DNA of 64,000 bases. Source: an uncultured Aquimarina sp. (GTDB taxonomy: Bacteria > Bacteroidota > Bacteroidia > Flavobacteriales > Flavobacteriaceae). The stretch is taken from positions 206,563 to 270,562 of the forward strand of contig CALGLV010000006.1 in assembly GCA_937958985.1 (NCBI GenBank), in the 5' to 3' direction. Numbering within the stretch: the stretch's first letter is position 1; each line of letters begins with the position of its first letter. The translations under genes and the position numbers were made by a program. The notes below the pieces were generated by a model. It worked only from the letters and a program-made list of their open reading frames with translations. It made no database searches and was not told the origin of the DNA. This document shows positions 10,500 through 21,813 of this stretch, one piece after another.

Positions 10500-11460
10500 T
10501 ATTTACTAATTCCTCTACCCATGATTTGCCCCAATTAAGCAATTCCTCCGAAGTCCATAAACTTGGAAAAAAACTTAATTTCTGAAACGTAGGAGGCAAA
10601 AACTGCTTCCAATTGGTTCCGCCTGTTGCTTTTAAATCATCCTTACTATGATCTTTACTTAAATATTTATAAGCTGTTTTATAATGTGCTAAGCCCCAAT
10701 TAACATTTATATTTTCATCTAATTTCCGCATTTCACCAATTAAATCTTCATTTTCTCGGTCTTTTTTTGAAAGCCTTAGGTAACTATGATAAATAGTGTT
10801 TTCTTTCAATTCGTTTGAAATACGCAACAATCTAGGGTTATATCTTTCTTCAAATTGCCTTAACGTTAATGTCTTTTCACCTGTAACAGCATCAGTTGCA
10901 CCATTTTTCCAATACAGCTCCTCATAAACTTCTTTAATAGATGAGTGTTCAGAATACTTATTACGGCACTCTTGATTCACTAAATTATATAGTGGCGTAG
11001 CATAAATTTCAATCATTCTAAATTGAACTGATTGAAAACCACTTGCTGGTATTAGAGACATTCTAAATTTAAGGAATTGGTCTTTATCCATTCCGTTTTT
11101 CATAACCTCAAAAGAACTGATTAAGGCCTCTACATAACAATTTATTCGTCTAATTTTAGTGAATAATATTTCTGAATTTAGAGATTCATCTCCTACAATT
11201 TGCTTCATTTCATGTAAAATTAACTTGAAATAAAGTTCTGTTATTTGGTGGTATGTAATGAAAATTTCTTCGTCAGGAAAATGTGTTTTCGGAACCTGTA
11301 AACTCAACAAAACATCTAAATGTATGTAGTCCCAATACGTTAGGTAACGATCATATAAAAGTCCGTCTAAATACGACCCTAAGTCTTGCCCTGAATTTTT
11401 AAATTTCTCTTCTAATAGTTTAACTCTATCAGTAATTTCTGGCTTCAAGGCATCACTCAT
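10489..11460 (-). CDS. kynA: Tryptophan 2,3-dioxygenase family protein
   Basis: LTYWDYIHLDVLLSLQ, ITYHQITELYFKLILHEM, SGFQSVQFRMIE. Confidence 0.9.
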   Translation of the reverse strand: MSDALKPEITDRVKLLEEKFKNSGQDLGSYLDGLLYDRYLTYWDYIHLDVLLSLQVPKTHFPDEEIFITYHQITELYFKLILHEMKQIVGDESLNSEILFTKIRRINCYVEALISSFEVMKNGMDKDQFLKFRMSLIPASGFQSVQFRMIEIYATPLYNLVNQECRNKYSEHSSIKEVYEELYWKNGATDAVTGEKTLTLRQFEERYNPRLLRISNELKENTIYHSYLRLSKKDRENEDLIGEMRKLDENINVNWGLAHYKTAYKYLSKDHSKDDLKATGGTNWKQFLPPTFQKLSFFPSLWTSEELLNWGKSWVEELVNSEK

Positions 11461-11462
11461 TT

Positions 11463-12245
11463 CTAATCTACTTTTTCTAATGGATATTTTAATCCATCAT
11501 ATTTATTTAAAACCGCCGACAATGTTCCTACAGCTAAATCTGCAGAAATTTTAACGGGAATCAAATTTTCATCTTTACTTATCCAAACGCTTAAGCTTTC
11601 TTCTTCTTTAAATACTCTTTCGGCCATTACCGATGGTCTAAAGCGAAGGCATTTTATTTTGCCAAATTTAGTACGAATGATTTCCTCTCCCAAATACTTC
11701 AACTTAAAATTATAATTTTCTTCATCAAAAAACATAGTTAACTGTTCCTCGTCTCCAATTTTCAAGTGATTAATATCAATTACGTTTCTTAAGTAGTAAA
11801 ATGATGAGATCATATCATGAATATTCTCTGAAGTATCAAATTGCTTTGTGGTTTTATGTTTCCTGTTATTTACTATTGCTTTATTGTTTGTTTGGTCAAA
11901 ATCTATAATAATATCTTTTTTATATCCTCCTTCATTTATATCTCTAACAAACCTATAAGGGCGATAGGTTGCCGTATCCATATAAGTTTCATAACGATCT
12001 CTTATTTTAAAGAAGAAACTTAAAAACTTCGAAGATTTACCTTCTCCTACAATATGATAAACAGGCTTCCCATTAAGAACTTCCTTTTGATTGGTTAATG
12101 TTGCCGTACTTGTATTAAAGCTTAAGTATTTAATTTTAAATTCCAGAAATTCATTTTCAGAAAAAACACATTCATTAGCTGTGTTTTGTGCTGACACAGA
12201 CAAGAAACTCAATAACGATAAAAATAAATATATACTAAATTTCAT
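11463..12245 (-). CDS. DUF3108-like secreted protein
   Basis: Signal peptide; ECVFSENEFLEFKIKYLSFNTSTATL and RDRYETYMD pattern. Confidence 0.75.
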   Translation of the reverse strand: MKFSIYLFLSLLSFLSVSAQNTANECVFSENEFLEFKIKYLSFNTSTATLTNQKEVLNGKPVYHIVGEGKSSKFLSFFFKIRDRYETYMDTATYRPYRFVRDINEGGYKKDIIIDFDQTNNKAIVNNRKHKTTKQFDTSENIHDMISSFYYLRNVIDINHLKIGDEEQLTMFFDEENYNFKLKYLGEEIIRTKFGKIKCLRFRPSVMAERVFKEEESLSVWISKDENLIPVKISADLAVGTLSAVLNKYDGLKYPLEKVD

Positions 12246-12331
12246 AAGCTTTGACGTATAAGTTTACTGAAAATAAACCAACTATCATTCCAAATTTAAA
12301 TAAAAGGAACCCTTCAACAAAATATAAAACT

Positions 12332-14572
12332 TTAAAACCAATAACCAACACTAACAAAAACTTGATCTTGAGTATTTGGATCTGGGGAAAAAGCATATTT
12401 CAATTGAATTGGCCCAACAATAGACTCATAACCGTACCCTATGGCGTATCCTGAAAAACCAACCCTTTGAAACCAATCTTTAATATTAAAAATTCGACTG
12501 CCTATGTTTGCGAAATTTGCAGAAGCATTAACATGGTGCTTTTCAAAAAAAACATAATCTGCAGTAAAAGCAGACTTTACAAAACTATCGCCAGATAATT
12601 CAAAAAAATCTCTTCCGTAAAAAGGAATTTGATTATTAATTATTTTAGCTCCAAATCCTCCTAAAAAAAAGTCTAATGAATTGATACCTTCAGATCTCCC
12701 TAAACGAATACCGCCTGCTAATTCTGTTAACAAAGAAAATCTTTTTCCGAAAGATTTCGCATAAATAAAATTTGTTTTAGCAATGGCAAACTCATCAAAT
12801 TCATCTTCGGATTGAGAAGAAAAGGGGTATGCTTTAAAACTTCCATCAAAAAACAGGCCTTCCGACGGAAAATATTTATCGTCTAAACTATCAAATTTTA
12901 TATCCGAAAAAAAACCGTAAAAATTCACATCTTCAAATACGGTGCCTGTTAAAGCAGTGGCGTCTATATCAATAGTTTCAGTATCTACACTAAGCCATTT
13001 TTGCTCCAAACCCACCCGAAAAGCAAAAGTTTCGTTTAGCAAAGTCTCCAAATACAATTGAGTTGAAAGGTCCTGATATTCTAAATCTATTGTGTTTACA
13101 GGTATATCGGGTAAATCCCTCCTATCTCTAGCTGTGGCATAATCAAAGGCAATATCGAATTTAGAATAATAGTTCCGTAAACCTATACTCCAATAATTAC
13201 CCTTATCAATATAATATTCCAAAGCATATCGTGGTGAATCTCCTAAAATAGCATCCAAAGACAATACGTCATTTTGAAATAGTAATTTTTTTCGTGTGTA
13301 ATTAATAATTGCTGCTGATTTATATAAATCGTCATAATGCAAACCAAACTTAAAATAACTTTTGGTTTCTACTTCCTTAACTTCTAGCTCTAATCTGTTT
13401 TTTTGCAACGAATCCTTAACTATGTTATATCGTATGGTTTGAAAATTTTTTGTCGCATATAAATTATCTAAACCTCTATTAAGTTTTTCTAAACTTATTT
13501 TTGAAGGTACCCTTAAGCCCATTTTACCTTTTACGTATGCTCTACTGTAATTATTGTTATTGTTTATTTTAACCTCATCAATCTGCAATTTGTGAATTGG
13601 TTTTATTTTTTCTTCCGCTTTTAAATATTTTTTTTGAGAAGCTGCTATTTGTTTCAATCGCTCTAATTGAATTCGCGCTTTTGCTTCTCCTTCCTTTATA
13701 ATTTCTTCCCCTTTATCAAAACCTACTACTGAAAATCGTTTTATATCAGGGCGAATAAAAACATCGGTTAGTTTCTTTTTAGCCTCCATGGCTTCAATAG
13801 TTTTAAAATTACTTATTTGAAGCATTATATCGGTAATCGAACTCATTTCGGATCGGGTCATTAGTGAATCCTGAACATCCACACCAATAACTAATTCTAC
13901 ACCTCGTTTCCTTATTTCTTCTACAGGGTAATTATCTGTAACCCCTCCATCTGTTATTAATTTTCCTTTGTATAAAACCGGACTATAAACAGAAGGCAAG
14001 GCTCCACTTGCAGCGACTACTTCTGGTAAATTTCCAGAATCAAAAACCAAGCCCTCTCCCGTTTCAATATCGGTTGCAGTACAAAAAAAAGGCACTGGTA
14101 ATTTCGAAAAATCTTTAATATGCCGAACGTGAGTAGTTACTTTTGAATAAAAATTATAAAAATTTTGACCGTTTGAAATCCCTTTGGGCAGACTAATTTT
14201 TCCTTTTACAATGGGTAGCGTTAGTGCATACTTTTCAGCATCCTCTTTCTCGTAAAAAGTTTTCGAGTTTCGTGGTAATTTATCCTGTATTAATTTACTA
14301 AAATCTACGGAATGAAATAATGAATCTAACTGTTTGCCTGAATAACCTGAAGCATATAAGCCGCCCACCATTGCCCCCATGCTAGAGCCTGCAATATAAT
14401 CTAATCGAATACCGACTTCATCAATCACTTTTAATACTCCAATATGCGCTAATCCTTTTGCACCACCACCACTGAGCACTAAACCTACTTTTAAATCTTT
14501 GGGTTGTTTTTCTTGCGAAAGCATCACCATGAAGGGTAGCATAAAAAAAAGAATTTTTAAAACTGGTTTCAT
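12332..14572 (-). CDS. Patatin-like phospholipase fused to POTRA/BamA-like outer-membrane barrel
   Basis: LSGGGAKGLAHIGVL, GSSMGAMVGGLYASG, DGGVTDNYPVE; C-terminal barrel ending GYWF. Confidence 0.92.
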   Translation of the reverse strand: MKPVLKILFFMLPFMVMLSQEKQPKDLKVGLVLSGGGAKGLAHIGVLKVIDEVGIRLDYIAGSSMGAMVGGLYASGYSGKQLDSLFHSVDFSKLIQDKLPRNSKTFYEKEDAEKYALTLPIVKGKISLPKGISNGQNFYNFYSKVTTHVRHIKDFSKLPVPFFCTATDIETGEGLVFDSGNLPEVVAASGALPSVYSPVLYKGKLITDGGVTDNYPVEEIRKRGVELVIGVDVQDSLMTRSEMSSITDIMLQISNFKTIEAMEAKKKLTDVFIRPDIKRFSVVGFDKGEEIIKEGEAKARIQLERLKQIAASQKKYLKAEEKIKPIHKLQIDEVKINNNNNYSRAYVKGKMGLRVPSKISLEKLNRGLDNLYATKNFQTIRYNIVKDSLQKNRLELEVKEVETKSYFKFGLHYDDLYKSAAIINYTRKKLLFQNDVLSLDAILGDSPRYALEYYIDKGNYWSIGLRNYYSKFDIAFDYATARDRRDLPDIPVNTIDLEYQDLSTQLYLETLLNETFAFRVGLEQKWLSVDTETIDIDATALTGTVFEDVNFYGFFSDIKFDSLDDKYFPSEGLFFDGSFKAYPFSSQSEDEFDEFAIAKTNFIYAKSFGKRFSLLTELAGGIRLGRSEGINSLDFFLGGFGAKIINNQIPFYGRDFFELSGDSFVKSAFTADYVFFEKHHVNASANFANIGSRIFNIKDWFQRVGFSGYAIGYGYESIVGPIQLKYAFSPDPNTQDQVFVSVGYWF

Positions 14573-14599
14573 GATAGTTGGTTTACTCTGCTAAAATTA

Positions 14600-16405
14600 C
14601 TACTTTATATTTTTTAATTTAAGGTAATAATCTATTATTTTTTGAGCTCTCGAATTACCCACCACATCTACTAATTCTTTTTTTGTGGCTTCTTTAATTC
14701 TTTTTACGGATCGAAAATGCTTTAGCAACTCTACTGTGGTTTTTTCTCCAATACCAGGAATTGCATCTAATTCTGTTTCCAAGGCTGCTTTACTTCTTTT
14801 ATCTCTATGAAAAGTAATTCCGAATCTATGAGCTTCGTTTCGCATGTGCTGAATAACCTTTAAGCTTTCAGACTTTTTATCTAGGTATAAAGGGTATTTA
14901 TCTTCGGGGTAGAAAATCTCTTCTAAACGCTTCGCAATTCCTACAATCGTTACCTTTCCCCTTATATTTAAATCTTCTAGCGCTTTTAAGCCCGATGATA
15001 ATTGCCCCTTACCCCCATCAACAATTATTAATTGAGGCAACTCTTCTCCTTCCTCTAACATTCTTTTATAGCGCCTGTAAACCACCTCTTCCATAGAGGC
15101 AAAATCGTTGGCCCCCTCTACTGTTTTGATATTAAATTTACGATAGTCTTTTTTACTAGGTTTGGCATTTTTAAAAACTACACAGGCAGCCACAGGGTTG
15201 GTTCCTTGTATGTTCGAATTATCAAAACACTCCATATGCAATGGTAATTTTGGAAGGCGCAAATCTTTTTGAATTTGTCCTAAAATACGCTTCGTATGCT
15301 TTTCTGGATCAATAATTTTTATTTGCTTAAATCGTTCCTGCCTAGCAAACTTAGCGTTTCGCAACGATAAATCAAGAATTTTGCGTTTATCACCTAATTG
15401 AGGAATCGTAATTTTTATATTATCTGAAACCGCTACAGGGAATGGTAAATAAATTTCTCGCGAAAGCGACTTAAAACGCTGCCTTAACTCCACTACCGAA
15501 AGCTCTAAAATCTCTTCATCCGTTTCTTCTAATTTTTTCTTAACCTCGGTAGTATGTGAACGCACAATAGCGCCATGGAATATTTGCATATAATTAACAT
15601 AGGCATAGCTGTCGTCACTCTCTATACTAAAAACATCTACATTTGTTATTTTAGGATTTACAACCGTAGACTTAACTTGATAATCCTGAAGGGCATCTAT
15701 TTTATTTTTAATCCATTGCGCTTGTTCAAACTCCATTTTAGCCGCATGGGCATTCATTTTATTTGTAAAAAAATCCAATGCCTCTTTATAATTTCCTTTC
15801 AGAATACTTCTAATAGACTTAATATATTGCTCGTATTCTTGCAACTCTTCTTCTCCCTCACAAGGCCCTTTGCATTTTTTTAAATGATACTCCAAGCAAA
15901 CTTTATATTTACCACTATCAATATTTGATTGAGATAAATCATAATTACACGTTCTAATAGGATACAATTCTCTTATTAAATTCAACAAAGCATTTAGCAC
16001 TTTCCCATTGGTATAAGGTCCGAAATATTCAGAACCGTCTTTTATCATTCTTCGAGTTGAAAATACTCTAGGAAAACGCTCCTTTTTAACACATATCCAC
16101 GGGTAAGACTTATCGTCTTTAAGTAAAATATTATAGCGTGGTTGATGCCTTTTAATTAGCGTATTTTCTAATAGCAAAGCATCGGACTCCGTATTTACAA
16201 CGATGTGTTTTATAGTTGTAATTTTTTTTACCAATACCCTTAAGCGAGCACTGTCATGTTTTTTATTAAAATAAGAAGAAACGCGTTTTTTTAAATCCTT
16301 GGCTTTTCCGATATAAAGTATACTATCATCTTTATCAAAATACTGATAAACTCCAGGTGAACTGGGCAATATTTTTACTTGTAGTTCTACCGAATTTAAT
16401 TCCAT
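14600..16405 (-). CDS. uvrC: Excinuclease ABC subunit C
   Basis: GIY-YIG start PSSPGVYQYFDKDDSILYIGKAKDLKKRVSSYF; UvrC RNase H and HhH C-terminus (LDAIPGIGEKTTVELLKHF). Confidence 0.97.
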   Translation of the reverse strand: MELNSVELQVKILPSSPGVYQYFDKDDSILYIGKAKDLKKRVSSYFNKKHDSARLRVLVKKITTIKHIVVNTESDALLLENTLIKRHQPRYNILLKDDKSYPWICVKKERFPRVFSTRRMIKDGSEYFGPYTNGKVLNALLNLIRELYPIRTCNYDLSQSNIDSGKYKVCLEYHLKKCKGPCEGEEELQEYEQYIKSIRSILKGNYKEALDFFTNKMNAHAAKMEFEQAQWIKNKIDALQDYQVKSTVVNPKITNVDVFSIESDDSYAYVNYMQIFHGAIVRSHTTEVKKKLEETDEEILELSVVELRQRFKSLSREIYLPFPVAVSDNIKITIPQLGDKRKILDLSLRNAKFARQERFKQIKIIDPEKHTKRILGQIQKDLRLPKLPLHMECFDNSNIQGTNPVAACVVFKNAKPSKKDYRKFNIKTVEGANDFASMEEVVYRRYKRMLEEGEELPQLIIVDGGKGQLSSGLKALEDLNIRGKVTIVGIAKRLEEIFYPEDKYPLYLDKKSESLKVIQHMRNEAHRFGITFHRDKRSKAALETELDAIPGIGEKTTVELLKHFRSVKRIKEATKKELVDVVGNSRAQKIIDYYLKLKNIK

Positions 16406-16529
16406 AAATTCAAAGATAAAATTATATCATCCCTTAATAAAAATAACTTGTGGATTGTTAGTATTAATTTAACACTCGGTATTTATTAATAATGTATTCT
16501 TGCATTTATTTTTCTTTTTTTTTAAGACT

Positions 16530-16958
16530 ATGCTTTCTGATAATAAATTTGTAATAGGCCGAACAGATATTGCCGATTTCCCGCTACTGGATTTACAGGA
16601 TATTGACATAAAAATTGATACTGGGGCTTATACGTCGAGTATTCACTGCAAAAACATTGCAGAGAGAAACAACCAATTGATTTGTGAATTTCTCGACCCT
16701 ACCCACCCAAATCATAATGGCGAAACCTTTATTTTCAAAGAATTTGACACAGCCTCTGTAAAAAGCAGTAACGGCATGGTTTCTTTAAGGTATTCCATAA
16801 AAAGTAAAATAATACTTTTTGGAAAAACATATCCGATTACCTTAACTTTAAACGACAGGGCTGATATGAAATTCCCGATATTAATAGGTAGAAAATTTTT
16901 AACAAAAAAGTTTTTAGTAGATACCGAACTTACTAACCAATCCTACGACAAAAAATAA
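16530..16958 (+). CDS. RimK-associated retropepsin-like ATP-dependent zinc protease family protein
   Basis: [30 protein letters not shown]; the ORF-track start at 16500 is probably too early; upstream of rimK. Confidence 0.85.
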   Translation: MLSDNKFVIGRTDIADFPLLDLQDIDIKIDTGAYTSSIHCKNIAERNNQLICEFLDPTHPNHNGETFIFKEFDTASVKSSNGMVSLRYSIKSKIILFGKTYPITLTLNDRADMKFPILIGRKFLTKKFLVDTELTNQSYDKK

Positions 16959-16960
16959 TT

Positions 16961-17833
16961 ATGAATATTGTAATCTTATCTAGAAACCCTAAATTATACT
17001 CTACAGACGCTTTAGCCCAAGCTGCTATTAAGCGCAAACATACGGTACGAATAATTGATCCTATAAATTGTGATATTGTTATTGAAAAAAAGAATCCTTG
17101 TATTTATTTTAAGGGAAAAAAATTAGATCATGTTGACGCTATAATACCTCGCATAGGTTCTTCTATAACTTATTATGGCACCGCTGTTGTGCGCCAGTTT
17201 GAAATGATGAATGTTTTTACCACAGTAGGTTCACAAGCTTTGGTGCACTCAAGGGATAAGCTACAAAGTTTACAAATACTATCTAAAGCTAAATTAGGAC
17301 TTCCTAAAACAGTTTTTACGAATTACTCAAAAAATGTAAACGATGTGATTTCGCACGTAGGCGGTGCTCCATTAATAATTAAATTACTTGAAGGCACTCA
17401 GGGGTTAGGAGTTGTTTTGGCGGAAACAAAAAATGCAGCTGAATCTGTTATTGAAGCATTTAACGGACTGCAAGCTAGAGTGATTGTTCAAGAATATATT
17501 GAAGAAGCTAAAGGTGCGGACATCAGAGTTTTTATTGTAGATGGTCATGTTGTTGGCGCAATGAAACGCCAAGGTAAAGAAGGTGAATTTAGATCGAACC
17601 TACACCGAGGTGGCTCTGCAAATATCGTAGAATTAACTGACGAGGAAGAAACCGCTGCCATTAAAGCTGCAAAAGCATTAGGTCTTGGTGTTGCAGGCGT
17701 AGATATGCTTCAAAGCGAACGTGGTCCTTTAATATTAGAAGTGAATTCATCCCCGGGATTAGAAGGCATTGAACTAGCTACAAAAAAGGATATTGCTAAA
17801 ACAATTATTCGTTACATTGAAAAAAACATTTAA
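16961..17833 (+). CDS. rimK: RimK-like ATP-grasp alpha-L-glutamate ligase
   Basis: [51 protein letters not shown]. Confidence 0.93.
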   Translation: MNIVILSRNPKLYSTDALAQAAIKRKHTVRIIDPINCDIVIEKKNPCIYFKGKKLDHVDAIIPRIGSSITYYGTAVVRQFEMMNVFTTVGSQALVHSRDKLQSLQILSKAKLGLPKTVFTNYSKNVNDVISHVGGAPLIIKLLEGTQGLGVVLAETKNAAESVIEAFNGLQARVIVQEYIEEAKGADIRVFIVDGHVVGAMKRQGKEGEFRSNLHRGGSANIVELTDEEETAAIKAAKALGLGVAGVDMLQSERGPLILEVNSSPGLEGIELATKKDIAKTIIRYIEKNI

Positions 17834-17836
17834 TTT

Positions 17837-18799
17837 TTGGACACAAATAAACTATTCATATTAGGTCACGAAATCGGATTAGGGGAACGCAAAACAATAA
17901 ATTTCAACTTAGCCAAATTATATACTTCCACTAAAGTAGAAATACCCATTATTGTAGAACGTTCTAAAACTCCCGGACCAGTAGTGCTTTTTACTGCAGG
18001 TATTCACGGTGATGAAATAAACGGTGTTGAAATTGTTCGGCAGCTTATTCAAAAAAAGATTAATCGCCCCAAAACAGGAACCATCATTTGTATTCCCGTA
18101 TTAAACGTTTTTGGATTTTTATCTATGGATCGTAATTTTCCTGATGGCAGAGACTTAAACAGAGTATTTCCTGGCACAAAAAACGGTTCTTTAGCCGCTC
18201 GTTTTGCCTATCAATTTACTAATGAAATATTACCAAGTGTAGATATTTGCCTTGATTTTCATACAGGTGGCGCTAGTCGATTTAATGCTCCTCAAATTAG
18301 GGTAGCCCCTAATGATGATGAACTATTAAGCCTTGCAAAAGTTTTTAATGCTCCTTTTTTGTTGTACTCAAAAAACATTGATAAATCCTACCGAAGTACC
18401 TGTTCAAAAATGGAAAAAAAAATACTCCTTTATGAAGGCGGAAAATCTCAAAGCAACGACAAAGAAGTAGCTCGAGAAGGGGTTAACGGAAGTATTCGAA
18501 TTTTAGCCCATTTAGGAATGCTACAAGATAATTTTGAAATTCCTGTTCCTTCTAAAAACACACAAATAATCACCGATAGTCGATGGGTAAGAGCTAAATA
18601 CAGCGGCTTATTTCATTGCAAAATTAATTGTGGAGACTACGTATCTCAAGGCGACACAATTGCCACTATAACCGACCCCTACGGAAAAATGCGCCATTGC
18701 GTAAAAGCAAACAGCAGTGGTTATATTATTAACACCAATGAATCTCCTATAGTATATCAAGGAGATGCTATTTTTCACATTAGCAAAAGCCATGAATAA
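17837..18799 (+). CDS. Succinylglutamate desuccinylase/aspartoacylase family protein
   Basis: GIHGDEINGVEIVR, RDLNRVFPG, DFHTGG metal-binding motifs; the listed start is non-ATG (TTG at 17837). Confidence 0.88.
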   Translation: MDTNKLFILGHEIGLGERKTINFNLAKLYTSTKVEIPIIVERSKTPGPVVLFTAGIHGDEINGVEIVRQLIQKKINRPKTGTIICIPVLNVFGFLSMDRNFPDGRDLNRVFPGTKNGSLAARFAYQFTNEILPSVDICLDFHTGGASRFNAPQIRVAPNDDELLSLAKVFNAPFLLYSKNIDKSYRSTCSKMEKKILLYEGGKSQSNDKEVAREGVNGSIRILAHLGMLQDNFEIPVPSKNTQIITDSRWVRAKYSGLFHCKINCGDYVSQGDTIATITDPYGKMRHCVKANSSGYIINTNESPIVYQGDAIFHISKSHE

Positions 18800-19355
18800 A
18801 AGCGAATTAAGAAAAAAGTATAAACACAAAAGAAGCCTTCTTTCTAAAGAAGAAATTGAAATTAAAAGTATTGCTATTGCGAATCAAATTCTTAAAATGG
18901 ATATATGGAGTTACGAAAACTATCATATCTTTTTACCCATAGAGCATCTTAACGAAGTCAATACTGAGTTTATACTACACATTTTACAAGGAAAAGATAA
19001 AAATATAATTATTTCAAAAAGCAATTTTACTGATTGCTCTATGAAACATTATTTACTTACCGATAATACTATTTTAAAAGCAAATAAATGGGGCATCCCC
19101 GAACCTGAAAACGGAATTTTAATAGACTCTAAATCAATAGATTTAGTTTTTGTACCACTACTTGCTTTTGATTTTAAAGGAAATAGAGTCGGCTATGGAA
19201 AAGGGTTTTATGATCGCTTTTTAACAAATGTTAATCCAAAAAAAATAATAGGATTATCCTTTTTTCCTCCCGAAAAAACTATATTAGATGTAACTAACAC
19301 TGATAAAGCCATGAACAGTTGTGTTTTGCCCGACGAGATTTTTGACTTTATCTAA
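18792..19355 (+). CDS. 5-formyltetrahydrofolate cyclo-ligase
   Basis: MNKSELRKKYKHKRSLLSKEE; FVPLLAFDFKGNRVGYGKGFYDRFL. Confidence 0.92.
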   Translation: MNKSELRKKYKHKRSLLSKEEIEIKSIAIANQILKMDIWSYENYHIFLPIEHLNEVNTEFILHILQGKDKNIIISKSNFTDCSMKHYLLTDNTILKANKWGIPEPENGILIDSKSIDLVFVPLLAFDFKGNRVGYGKGFYDRFLTNVNPKKIIGLSFFPPEKTILDVTNTDKAMNSCVLPDEIFDFI

Positions 19356-19404
19356 AAAAGATAGAAAAACTTAAACAATTTTAGGATTTTTCTGACTTTA
19401 AACT

Positions 19405-19803
19405 ATGCAGCTATTTATGACCCCCAACAAAATAACCTGTATCATTGATGACGATACTGTTTATGTAAGCTTAATAAAAAAATTAATTAAATTAAAAAAG
19501 CTAAGTAATAATATTCTTGTTTTTAAAAACGGGAAAGAAGCTATTGATTTTTTTATAAATACAAATTCGCTACCCGATCTAATTTTATTAGATCTGAATA
19601 TGCCTATTATGAATGGTTGGGAATTCTTAGATGCTTTTATTCCGCTTCGAAAAGAATCTCCTAAAATGCTTAATTTATATGTAGTAAGCTCATCTATTGA
19701 CCCCGTAGATTCTAAAAAAGCAAAAAGTATTGAATGCGTTAGAGATTACATCTCCAAACCTATTTCTTTAGAAAGTTTCGAACAGATATTTAGCGTGGCT
19801 TAA
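19405..19803 (+). CDS. Stand-alone response-regulator receiver protein
   Basis: IIDDD, LILLDLNMPIMNGWEFLD, VVSSS, DYISKPIS. Confidence 0.92.
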   Translation: MQLFMTPNKITCIIDDDTVYVSLIKKLIKLKKLSNNILVFKNGKEAIDFFINTNSLPDLILLDLNMPIMNGWEFLDAFIPLRKESPKMLNLYVVSSSIDPVDSKKAKSIECVRDYISKPISLESFEQIFSVA

Positions 19804-19819
19804 AGCTTTAAATAGTATT

Positions 19820-21037
19820 TTATTTGAGTTTAAAAATCCATTTTTGAGGGTTTAAAAACTTATTATCTTTAAAAATAGAAAACTTTAAAATAGACCTCCC
19901 TGTTAATTTATTGGTATGCACTTTACCAATAGATTGTTTGGTTAATACTCGGTCGCCTTCTTTTACGGAAATAGCTTCTATGTTATAATATGTAGAAATA
20001 AAATTACCATGCCTTATTTGCACTAATTTTCCTGCTCCTTTAATAGCTTGTACTGTTGACACTTCTCCATCAAATATAGCCCTAGCTACAATATTTTCAT
20101 CTGTTTCAATATCTACACCACTATTACTAATTACAATATTAGGAATCACCGGATGCGCTTGTTTACCAAAGCGTTTAATTAAATTTCCTTTAACCACCGG
20201 CCAAGGTAATTTACCTTTATTACTATCGAATTTAGAAGCCAACACTTTAGCTTCTGCAGTCAACGCAAAAGTTTTAGCTCCCTTTTTAGCACCTGCTTTT
20301 TTATTCGCTTTAGCAACAGCTATTCTAATTAATTTTTCTATTTGCTTGTCAATAGCTCTTGCCTTTCGCTGCTGTTCTTTAATTTGACGAGCATATTTTC
20401 GTTGATTTTTTTGAATCTCGGCAATTAGGCTTTTTTGCTCTACTCTATCATTTTTAAGCTGCGCCTGTGTTTTTTTATTGTCCTTTATTAACTCTTTTTT
20501 ACTTTCCTTTTGGCTTGACAAAGCTTCCGTTAGTTCCTCTATTTTTATTTTCTTTTCCTGAATTTCTATTCCTTGCTTTTTTCGGTATTTAGCATATTGC
20601 TTCATATATTGCACCCGCTTATAAGCTTGTTTAAAACTTTCAGATGACAATAGAAATAAAATTCTATTTTGCTGTAACTTACTTTTATATGATTTCCTTA
20701 TCAACTCGGCGTAATCCTTTTTCAGATTAGCCATATCAATATTCAGCTCCTTAATTTCCTTTTGATTTTTATTGATTTCCTTTGAAATGTAGTTTGCTTG
20801 CTGATTTGTAACCCTAATTAATCGGTCCAAAACTTCAATTTGTCTATTTAAGTTTTCAACTTTAATTAGCGTTGACTGCTGCAGTACTTTCCCTTTGTTT
20901 CGAAGTTTAGCGATGGACTTTATTTCCTTTGCTAATTCCTTACGCTCAAGCTCTAATTGCCTTTGAGTTTTTTGAGTATATCCGCTAATACTTAATAACA
21001 AAAAATAAGTGAAGGTTACAATCTTTAAAATCTTCAT
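19820..21037 (-). CDS. EnvC-like murein hydrolase activator (coiled coil plus M23)
   Basis: Long coiled coil then LPWPVVKGNLIKRFGKQAHP, RHGNFISTYYNIEAISVKEGDRV. Confidence 0.92.
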   Translation of the reverse strand: MKILKIVTFTYFLLLSISGYTQKTQRQLELERKELAKEIKSIAKLRNKGKVLQQSTLIKVENLNRQIEVLDRLIRVTNQQANYISKEINKNQKEIKELNIDMANLKKDYAELIRKSYKSKLQQNRILFLLSSESFKQAYKRVQYMKQYAKYRKKQGIEIQEKKIKIEELTEALSSQKESKKELIKDNKKTQAQLKNDRVEQKSLIAEIQKNQRKYARQIKEQQRKARAIDKQIEKLIRIAVAKANKKAGAKKGAKTFALTAEAKVLASKFDSNKGKLPWPVVKGNLIKRFGKQAHPVIPNIVISNSGVDIETDENIVARAIFDGEVSTVQAIKGAGKLVQIRHGNFISTYYNIEAISVKEGDRVLTKQSIGKVHTNKLTGRSILKFSIFKDNKFLNPQKWIFKLK

Positions 21038-21813
21038 TATTTTCTAAATTTGAATTTAGTATATCCTTTTGGTACTGTGTAAGGAAAACTCAATTCCTCA
21101 TCAATTGTAACTGATCTAAAATTCATCTCTACAGATCTAGTTACCTTGGCTTTTCCATATTTTATTTGCATAAATTCAGGAAAATCTTGGTTATTTACTT
21201 TTTGATACGCTTTATAATCCACCGACAAAGATTGATTTTTCTTAGAAGCTTTATATGCCGACACTTTTGCGTTTAATATATAGAAAAGAATTTCTAGGTT
21301 GTAATTACTATTTTCTTTTAAAGATTTTAATGCTATTTGATTATTAATAACTTTCGTTTTCAAATTCTTTTCTCTTAGTTCTATAATACTTTGACCTAAA
21401 AATAAATTTTGAATTTGCTTAAAACTCACCTCTTGCCCAAGGAAATTAGCTAATGCCGATAAATCCCCGTCATAATACCTTTTATTTAGTTTTTCATAAA
21501 ATGAAAACCGATTAGGTGTAATAAATATTTTAGCCACTGTAAATCCTAGAAACTTAGCGCTCAGCCAAATCTTTTTATCGTTTTCTAACCTAAGAGTTAT
21601 AGAAGGCGAAACCGATTTACGACCGTCGTTATAATTTGTTTTAACCCTAGATTGTAAGGTATTAAATTTGAATTTTTTTATGTTATGAATAGCTAACACT
21701 TCATTAACTGAGGAGTTTTTAGTTAACTTAGAATTAGCATCTACTTTTAATGTTTTGCAAGAGGTAAGTGCCAATAACAGACAAACGAAAATAATTTTAC
21801 TTAATTGGAACAT
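21037..21813 (-). CDS. DUF4292-like lipoprotein
   Basis: Lipobox LALTSCKTLK; LolA/LolB-like composition. Confidence 0.75.
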   Translation of the reverse strand: MFQLSKIIFVCLLLALTSCKTLKVDANSKLTKNSSVNEVLAIHNIKKFKFNTLQSRVKTNYNDGRKSVSPSITLRLENDKKIWLSAKFLGFTVAKIFITPNRFSFYEKLNKRYYDGDLSALANFLGQEVSFKQIQNLFLGQSIIELREKNLKTKVINNQIALKSLKENSNYNLEILFYILNAKVSAYKASKKNQSLSVDYKAYQKVNNQDFPEFMQIKYGKAKVTRSVEMNFRSVTIDEELSFPYTVPKGYTKFKFRK

